Part shown: positions 19,635-24,995 of the stretch, one piece after another
How the letters are laid out: the number at the start of each line of letters is the position of its first letter
Numbering within the stretch: position 1 is the stretch's first letter
NCBI GenBank assembly: GCA_032718475.1
Contig: JAUCBJ010004853.1
Span: forward strand, 1-24,995
Direction: 5' to 3'
Origin: Nemertoderma westbladi
Taxonomy: Eukaryota > Xenacoelomorpha > Nemertodermatida > Nemertodermatidae
Length of the DNA: 24,995 nucleotides
Translations under genes and position numbers: made by a program
The notes under the pieces: generated by a model
Told to the model about the DNA's origin: nothing
The model's database searches: none
Seen by the model: the letters and a program-made list of their open reading frames with translations, nothing else

Positions 19635-21246
19635 CGTCAAATAATCTGCTTGCAATGCTTTTCAACGCGTATCTTAATATCGGTAGACTACCGCTACGCT
19701 GGAAGGAATGTGTAATACTTTTATTATACAAAGGTAAGAGGGGCATAATGCGAATCCAAATAGTTATAGAGGAATCGCACTTATATTCGTTGTACTTAAA
19801 ACTCTCACCTCAATAGTAAACACTCGGGATCGCTGGTTTGTAGGTTGCAGGACATAAAATTCCGTGGGAACAAATCGGATTTATCCCCATCAAGTCTACG
19901 GCTGATGTCCTACGTATTCTAATTAATGACATCCACACTGCACTACAATCTACAGACAAATGTATGCGGCCTTTATAGACTTTCAATGTAAATAGGACAA
20001 TATGATAATGCTCTCCAAAGCGAAAAATATCAACCGGCCCTATTGGGGCTCGAACCCGGTACCTAGATTTCAAACTTCTGGTTATCATCAGCCGGGTGTG
20101 TGTACTGAGCTACCAGACCGGATGAATTTTTCGCTGTGTTAACAATTCACTTATTATTATTTATAGACTTTCAGAAAGCCTTTGATAAGTTAACCGTTCA
20201 AATCTTTTGTCAACGCTATACGAATTCGGTATAAAAGGTAAATTATTCGATTTAATTAAGAATTTACTACAAAACAATATTCGAATTATCGACGGTCTCA
20301 GTCTATCCGAAATAATTAACTGATTGCTTGGGGTTTTAGGGAGATTGCTTCTCCCCAATATGCTTTATTATATTTATTTCCGTCTTAGCATTGGCCTTAC
20401 GACAAACAATATCAATACTTAAGTTTCTGTTTTACGCCGATGACCTGGTTCTGTATGCTAATTACAGACAGACTATTTAAAATGGCTTGGATATACGTAT
20501 ACTTCACTCTTGGTGCCTCAAAAATGGAATGGATATAAATCTCATTAAAACTAAAATTTTCAAATTTAGAAAGGCGGGGCGATTGGCAACTGCAGACAGA
20601 TTTACATATAGAGGCAACGCTGTAACCATATGTAACGCATAGGACTACCTGGGCGTTACCTTACAAACATCGCTTAGCTTCTCGAAACATATTATCTCAA
20701 AAAAGAAAAAAAATCATATTACAGGCTCATTTAATAACCTCCACAACTCCACCTAATTATCCGTTGGCGCTGCTACAACTATTCAGAATAAAAATCGCAC
20801 CGATGGCTCTCTACGCCCTTCCGGTTTTCGCACGTTTCCTAACATTAGCAAATTTGAAGGAACTTGATCTCATAAAATCAACTTACATTAAACGTTTACT
20901 AGGATTACATATTACAGCATCATCAACCTTAGCTCTGCATCTTGTTGACGAACACTCATTTATCGAGGACATAACTAAGAAATCGGCATCAATATTTAAC
21001 GCTTACCTACGTTATAACCCAATATAATAACTATCGCTACAATAATGAACAACATTTAATTGAGGAAAACTATTTAAATGGACCAGCCTTTCCTACTACA
21101 ACCTGGAAACCAAAGCAACGGAACCGCCACGTACTAACGCGATGCACAACCCACTGATTCCACCATAAAATATGTAAGACCGATCGGCCTTTCCACTCGC
21201 TCACTGCCGACTGTATCTGCCGTTATTGTGACTCCGATACTGCTGA
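19635..21246 (+). pseudogene. Dead LINE: non-LTR reverse transcriptase relic
   Basis: Pieces of a reverse transcriptase appear in order on the plus strand with frameshifts and stops between them: LLAMLFNAYLNIGRLPLRWK (about 19645), NPNSYRGIALI (19755), QIGFIPIKSTADVLRILIND (19870), FIDFQKAFDKLTV (20160), FLFYADDLVLYA with the catalytic YADD at 20433-20444, then YLGVTLQTSLSFSKHI (20650) and an 87-codon C-terminal piece (20764-21024) with IAPMALYALPVF. A Cys/His-containing tail follows at about 21190-21250. The SINE at 19986-20159 splits it. It is clearly inactive and lies antisense in a RyR intron. The clade cannot be fixed by eye. Confidence 0.9.
19986..20159 (-). mobile_element. tRNA-derived SINE inserted into the LINE
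   Basis: A 174-bp insertion flanked by a perfect 14-bp duplication, TTTATAGACTTTCA (19972-19985 and 20160-20173). It interrupts the LINE just before the FIDFQKAFD motif; removing it restores the reading. On the minus strand it has an A box TAGCTCAGTA (20103-20112) and a B box GGTTCGAGCC (20047-20056), then a tRNA-unrelated 3' part containing GGCCGGTTGATATTTTTCGC. Confidence 0.85.
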
Positions 21247-21364
21247 CGGCTGCACCTGATAACCAGAAGTTTGAAACCTAGCGTACCGGGTCTCGCAGCC
21301 CACAATAGGCCGGTTGATATTTTTCGCTATGGAGACGCATTATCATATTGTCCTATTTACATTG
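21247..21364 (+). mobile_element. Second copy of the SINE, 5' truncated
   Basis: From ATAACCAGAAGTTTGAAA to GTCCTATTTACATTG this is about 85-90% like the inverse of 20090-19982, so the two copies face each other around the LINE C-terminal region. The A-box half is missing and the B box is damaged (GGGTCTCGCAGCC). It joins directly to the end of the LINE coding relic. About 40 bases further on comes AATTCACTTATTATTATT, which also follows the first copy on the same strand. Confidence 0.75.
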
Positions 21365-21563
21365 TATATTTGATCTCACCGCGTCTTTCGCCCCACAATA
21401 ATTCACTTATTATTATTAAAATAATAATGACTATTTATATACATTATATTATGCTATATGTTGTTGTTGTTTATTATTAATTTACGTTGAATAACGGTGA
21501 AGATAATGTTTACAAAAAAATATCTACCAACTCTATAACACAAGTAATATTGTATCAACTCAC
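21365..21563. other. End of RyR intron 1
   Basis: AT-rich, with ATT-type simple repeats at about 21400-21480. It has no coding segment and includes the donor side of exon 1. Confidence 0.5.
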
Positions 21564-21833
21564 CATGGCCTGTTTATCATCGTATCCGATATTCTCTTCC
21601 GGTTGCCGGAAGTAGGCGATGAGATCTACGAGACACTGAACCACCTCGTTGAGACTGCAACCACACCAGCTGTCGATATCCTCGCTGATCGGACGTAACG
21701 ATCGCAGCGCTCGGATAAACTTGGCGAACATCGACGCCGATTTGCGAATAACTCGCGCCGCCTTCGACTCTTCTGGTAGACCCACAGTTACAGTAAATCC
21801 GTCGTCCATATGACCTTCTGGTAACATAGCAAC
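21564..21833 (-). CDS. RyR: RyR exon 1 of this window (RIH region)
   Basis: 270 nt, exactly 90 codons. It encodes VAMLPEGHMDDGFTVTVGLP, then EESKAARVIRKSASMFAKFI, and near the end LNEVVQCLVDLIAYFRQPEE. The RyR counterpart is AMLxxEGHMDDxLxxxRCxxEExxAARxIxxxxxLFxxFIxxL...VxxSLQDLIxYFxPP. The acceptor TTACATAG shows that it is an internal exon; the ATG at 21827 is not the gene start. Donor ATG|GTGAGT, phase 0. Upstream exons (MIR domain and the N-terminus) are not in the window. Confidence 0.96.
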
Positions 21834-22078
21834 CTATGTAAATAAATCAACAATTGTTTAATTTTATAATTATTATTTATCGAATTTGTAGAACTTAATT
21901 AATTGGTGAGATCAACAAAAAAAAAAAATTAAACTTAATAATGGAATTTATTTTCCCAATGACGAACTGCAACAACAGTGCTTACGGTACTGTTTCTTTA
22001 AGTTATTACAAATACAGCTCGATGTTTTTGTGTATAACTGGAATACTCAGAGAATGATACGTAATCGGAAAATACACT
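21834..22078. other. RyR intron upstream of exon 1
   Basis: AT-rich DNA without a supported gene. It contains the pyrimidine-rich 3' splice site of exon 1. A TGA at 22079 closes the plus-strand ORF that follows. Confidence 0.5.
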
Positions 22079-22081
22079 TTT

Positions 22082-22326
22082 GAGGTGGTATACCAGATGT
22101 GCTTTACCGCTCGCCCGATCGTTTCGGAAAGCAAGACTGTGGATTGCCATTGCCAGTGATTGGTGAAGAATTTATTAAACCATTCTATAATAACGGTTGT
22201 TCTACAGACTTTATTCAGTTGCTTGAGACACTATTTGGGGATGGAAACTGCCCTAGACCTCCAAAATCTCTCAATAAAGCTATTGATTTGTATTTGAAAT
22301 TGAACGAAATATTGAAATCTTTTTAA
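22082..22326 (+). CDS. Unrecognised coding segment, possibly a terminal exon
   Basis: An open segment of about 80 codons between stops. It encodes GGIPDVLYRSPDRFGKQDCG, then LPLPVIGEEFIKPFYNN, a region with DFIQLLETLFGDG, and ends YLKLNEILKSF-stop. The composition and the mix of conserved-looking residues (Trp-free, but with Gly, Pro and Cys well spaced) look protein-like, unlike the shadows around it. There is no ATG near its start; an AG at 22085 could be a 3' splice site. I do not recognise the family. It is antisense to RyR. Confidence 0.4.
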
Positions 22327-22661
22327 AGGTACAGTACCTTAAATAATATATATTATTTACATCGAAAATTGAGTTTGTTTAATAATTTTTGTAAATGTTT
22401 ATATATATATTTATATTCTATTTGATTATTGAATGTAGTTTAAGGGTGGCTGCCTTTTAGGTAACTGCCAAGATATATAATCCTTCAATTACATATACAA
22501 TATTACGTTACATTAGGGACATTATTATTTCACAGAAAAATTAAAATATTGCTACCACCGACATTTTTAAATTTCTAATAACTTTGCATTGAGTGCATCA
22601 AATACAACTAAATTTGGAGTTTGTATAATTAAACTATCTGCGAATTGATTTTTCTTTACAG
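22327..22661. other. AT-rich spacer or intron
   Basis: No gene seen. It ends in a good 3' splice site (TTTTTCTTTACAG) at 22661 on the plus strand. Confidence 0.4.
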
Positions 22662-22879
22662 AATTGTTAAGTAAAGTAATTGCGAATTTGTTAGGCCTAT
22701 CAAACTATTATTGCATTGGTCAGTCGGTTTCTTTGAATGCAGGTACTGAGGTAATGTATAAAAATAGAACTATTTCGATTGACTACAAAGGCTTATCTTA
22801 TCTACCCACAGCACATAAAGAGAACATATACAGTAGACACCATTATGGTAGACTCCGACGGCCATCAGGAAATGAATGA
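22662..22879 (+). CDS. Unrecognised coding exon
   Basis: An open segment of about 72 codons following a strong plus-strand 3' splice site (TTTTTCTTTACAG). It encodes LLSKVIANLLGLSNYYCIGQ, then SVSLNAGTEVMYKNRTISID and a tail rich in His, Tyr and Arg, ending in a stop at 22877-22879. It may belong with 22082-22326, but that segment ends in its own stop, so they cannot simply be joined. Alternative splicing or two pseudogenic pieces are possible. Function unknown. Confidence 0.35.
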
Positions 22880-23226
22880 TAGGCCTACTGTGTCATTCAA
22901 TATTAGCGTCCGGATACTGGCTGGTAGTGAAATCATAACAATACCTACAGTACAATAGTAATGCACTAGTAGTGTATGACGTAATCACAATACCTATTTC
23001 TAATAAATAGATAAGCTTAAATATATAAATATATTAAATAAGCTAAAATCTTTCAAAAATATATTATAATAGTTACATCAATAATTAATACAGTAATTTG
23101 TAATCAAATTACAACACTTACTCACTTACTTACTTACAACTACAAACACTTTTGTCAGAAATTTGTAATCAATTCTACTGTACCACAACATTGTGACTGT
23201 AGTGTGGTGTTAAGGATAATTGATTT
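22880..23226. other. AT-rich upstream region of the 238-codon ORF
   Basis: No coding sequence. It has TATA-like AAATATATAAATATATTAAA at about 23018-23037, roughly 200 bp upstream of the ATG, and a CTTACT repeat at about 23118-23137. Neither is strong evidence for a promoter. Confidence 0.35.
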
Positions 23227-23943
23227 ATGGCGAAATTTCTGAAGAAATGCCTATGTCCTTGTCCGGGTCTTCGTATAGAGAAATATGATGAATGCAAATG
23301 GACAGGAAGAACTGGAAATAAAATAAGAATTTATAACGAATGTAAATTTAAAAATGAGACGAAAATTGATAACAAAGGTTATAACGCACAATACTTGGAG
23401 TGCGACAAAGACAATAACGACATAACCTTCCAAAGTTATGAGAACGAGGCAGCTTGTAAGCCGGAAACGATAATAACTCAATACATATATGAACATAAAA
23501 TAAGGGGTTCTTTGTCAAAACGATTTTATTCGCTACTGACATTCGAAACTGATCGCATGAGATGTATGGGTGTTGATAACACAAACAACATTGTGATTGT
23601 TGAACCTATATACCCTGTGGGGCAGCCACCAGATACTTTACCATGTGATTCCCCGGCATTGTTCCACAAGGAATATCGTAACAGTGGTGACAAGATTTTG
23701 CTACACATCGGTGACTGCAGGGCTATACAACATAAGTATTATCGAGATGGTGGAAGAGGTTGTTGCAACGAACTGCTAAAGGAGAAACATTTGGGTCCGT
23801 GTCTTGTGATGGAACGTAAGAAGTATTCCACAGGAGATGGTTCTGATGGCTGGAAACCGTTCATGGTTAAACGCGAAAGAATCAGAGAACCCTACAGCGA
23901 AATGGAAACCGTTACTGTAGAGGAGCCCGACCACAGTCTGTAA
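23227..23943 (+). CDS. Cys-rich protein of 238 residues, unrecognised
   Basis: The longest ORF in the window. The predicted protein is basic at the start (MAKFLKKCLCPCPG) and has no clear signal peptide or membrane segment. It has 14 cysteines, including CLCPC at 8-12, singles at roughly 23, 39, 59, 77, 113, 140 and 164, and CC at 179-180. The 15-20 residue spacing of Cys at 23-77, each in a charged context such as YDECKW and YNECKF, suggests a short repeated module. The C-terminus is acidic. It lies antisense to RyR, probably within a RyR intron. A zinc-binding or disulphide-rich fold is possible. No family is claimed. Confidence 0.65.
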   Translation: MAKFLKKCLCPCPGLRIEKYDECKWTGRTGNKIRIYNECKFKNETKIDNKGYNAQYLECDKDNNDITFQSYENEAACKPETIITQYIYEHKIRGSLSKRFYSLLTFETDRMRCMGVDNTNNIVIVEPIYPVGQPPDTLPCDSPALFHKEYRNSGDKILLHIGDCRAIQHKYYRDGGRGCCNELLKEKHLGPCLVMERKKYSTGDGSDGWKPFMVKRERIREPYSEMETVTVEEPDHSL

Positions 23944-24220
23944 CTCTTCCCATTGTGACACAGCCCCATCCCAGGTTTGGGACGCTACTATCGTAAACCC
24001 TCTTTATGCACCCAGCTGTTACCCCCAGAGTGTCACCGAGAGAGGCCGTATTGTTGGAGGAGGCCGAATCCCTAAAGATCCTGAAGTATCAGGAAGTAGC
24101 AGACTGTGGTACTCCTTGTGGTCTTGGATATCCTCGGCGACCCGGTCCTGAGATCAAGCAATCTTCGTCAAGGATATCGGAACTCGTCTCCACATCCTCG
24201 TCTACACACAGTTTATTACT
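23944..24220 (+). other. Region after the Cys-rich ORF
   Basis: Less AT-rich than the DNA before it. An ORF (24006-24377) starts here and runs into the 40-bp array; its first 70 codons (EAVLLEEAESLKILKYQEVA) look protein-like, so it may be part of a further exon or an old element. A possible 3' splice site (GTGACACAG) lies at about 23962. No poly(A) signal was seen. Confidence 0.35.
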
Positions 24221-24546
24221 GCCTCCATCCCCGGAACCATGGACCCCGCCCTTTCTTACTGGCTCCATCCCCGGAACCAGGACCCCGCCTTATCTGACTG
24301 CTTCCATCCCCGGAACCATGGACCCCGCCCTTTCTTACTGCCTCCATCCCCGGAACCATGGACCCCGCCCTGACTGATGGCCTCCATCCCCGGAACCATG
24401 GACCCCGCCCGTTCTTACTGCCTCCATCCCCGGAACCATGGACCCCGCCCTTTCTTACTGCCTCCATCCCCGGAACCATGGACCCCGCCCTTTCTTACTG
24501 CCTCCATCCCCGGAACCATGGACCCCGCCTTGTCTTACGGCCTCCA
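24221..24546 (+). repeat. GC-rich 40-bp minisatellite, first block
   Basis: About eight copies of a 40-bp unit containing CCATCCCCGGAACCATGG and ACCCCGCCCTTTCTTACTG. The unit is about 60% GC in AT-rich surroundings. Being 40 bp (not a multiple of three) and lacking stops, it keeps all three plus frames and at least one minus frame open, which explains several long overlapping ORFs here. None of them should be taken as a gene. Confidence 0.92.
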
Positions 24547-24922
24547 TGCTACGCCGGGTTCATTGTGTCAAGTACAATGCACACATCTCCAACCAGACAC
24601 TATATAACATTGGAGGTGTCTCATTGGTTCCCCCAAGCTTGACACTAGAACAAAATCGCCTCCGCTTTGCAGGACATTGCTTTCGCCGTGAGGACCAGCC
24701 AGTGCATAATCTTGTACTTTGGCAGCCTCAAGGAGTGAATAAGCATGGTGGACAGCCCATGACTTTCTTGAGACGCATCTTAAAGGACATTGGCCTTAAA
24801 GATGCGGATGATCTAGCAAATGTCATGGGTGATAGGGAGTTGTGGCGGTGCAATTTTGTTGACAAGCCGGCACAGCATTCTTAAAAATGCAGCTGCAATG
24901 CAGCATGCCGATCCTAGTAGTA
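24547..24922 (+). pseudogene. LINE 3' coding fragment within the minisatellite
   Basis: Encodes NAHISNQTLYNIGGV, then NRLRFAGHCFRREDQPVHNL, LVLWQP and LRRILKDIGLKDADDLANVM followed by GDRELW, ending in a stop at 24882-24884. The pattern (R)RLRFAGHCxRxxxxxxxxLVLWxP...D.GL..DL...M.DRxLW is that of the C-terminal end of non-LTR retrotransposon polymerases common in invertebrates. Only the last 110 codons are present. A frame change near the end allows a further protein-like stretch (NAAAMQHADPSS). It is unrelated in sequence to the LINE at 19635. Confidence 0.8.
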
Positions 24923-24995
24923 CTGCCTCCATCCCCGGAACCATGGACCCCGCTTTATCTGACTGCTTCCATCCCCGGAACCATGGACCCCGCCC
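24923..24995 (+). repeat. 40-bp minisatellite, second block (runs off the window)
   Basis: Nearly two further copies of the 40-bp unit, in the same orientation, after the LINE fragment. The array therefore continues beyond the right edge, and the LINE piece is either an insertion into it or part of a longer composite unit. Confidence 0.9.

Noticed and set aside
24438-24884. 148-codon ORF as a gene
   Set aside because: It is a chance fusion of the stop-free minisatellite with the LINE C-terminal fragment.

Overview
This is a window of animal nuclear DNA. It is AT-rich, dominated by repeats, and carries small exons separated by GT..AG introns. The one gene that can be firmly recognised is a ryanodine receptor (RyR), the large endoplasmic-reticulum calcium-release channel, on the minus strand. 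I traced 17 internal exons (21833 down to 7935, about 3.1 kb of coding sequence). Their splice phases agree at every junction and they run in RyR order: end of the N-terminal RIH region, SPRY1, RyR repeats 1 and 2, SPRY2, then the variable linker before SPRY3. The protein is clearly RyR but diverged, which fits an invertebrate. I cannot name the species. The first and last parts of the gene lie outside the window.

Layout from left to right. 203-3749 is a fold-back type transposon of about 3.5 kb, with a 9-10 bp target duplication. Its two inverted arms are built of 53-bp tandem repeats and enclose a small complete-looking gene of 60 codons. 3770-7225 is a 38-bp minisatellite of about 90 copies with higher-order structure. 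7935-10107 holds RyR exons 17 to 12. 10324-13980 is a 28-bp minisatellite of about 130 copies, generated from the exon 11/intron boundary of RyR itself, so that nearly every unit carries a copy of the 5' splice site. 13981-18812 holds RyR exons 11 to 2 with short introns containing tRNA-like SINE relics. 18813-21563 is one intron filled by a dead LINE, itself split by a tRNA-derived SINE. 21564-21833 is RyR exon 1 of this window.

Right of 21834 no RyR exon was found, although exon 1 has a 3' splice site and so needs an upstream exon. If the assembly is contiguous, the plus-strand ORFs there (22079-22326, 22662-22879 and a Cys-rich 238-codon ORF at 23227-23943) lie inside a RyR intron in antisense orientation. 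The window ends in a GC-rich 40-bp minisatellite interrupted by the 3' end of another LINE.

The two most interesting things are the splice-site minisatellite in the RyR intron and the satellite-armed fold-back element carrying its own small gene.
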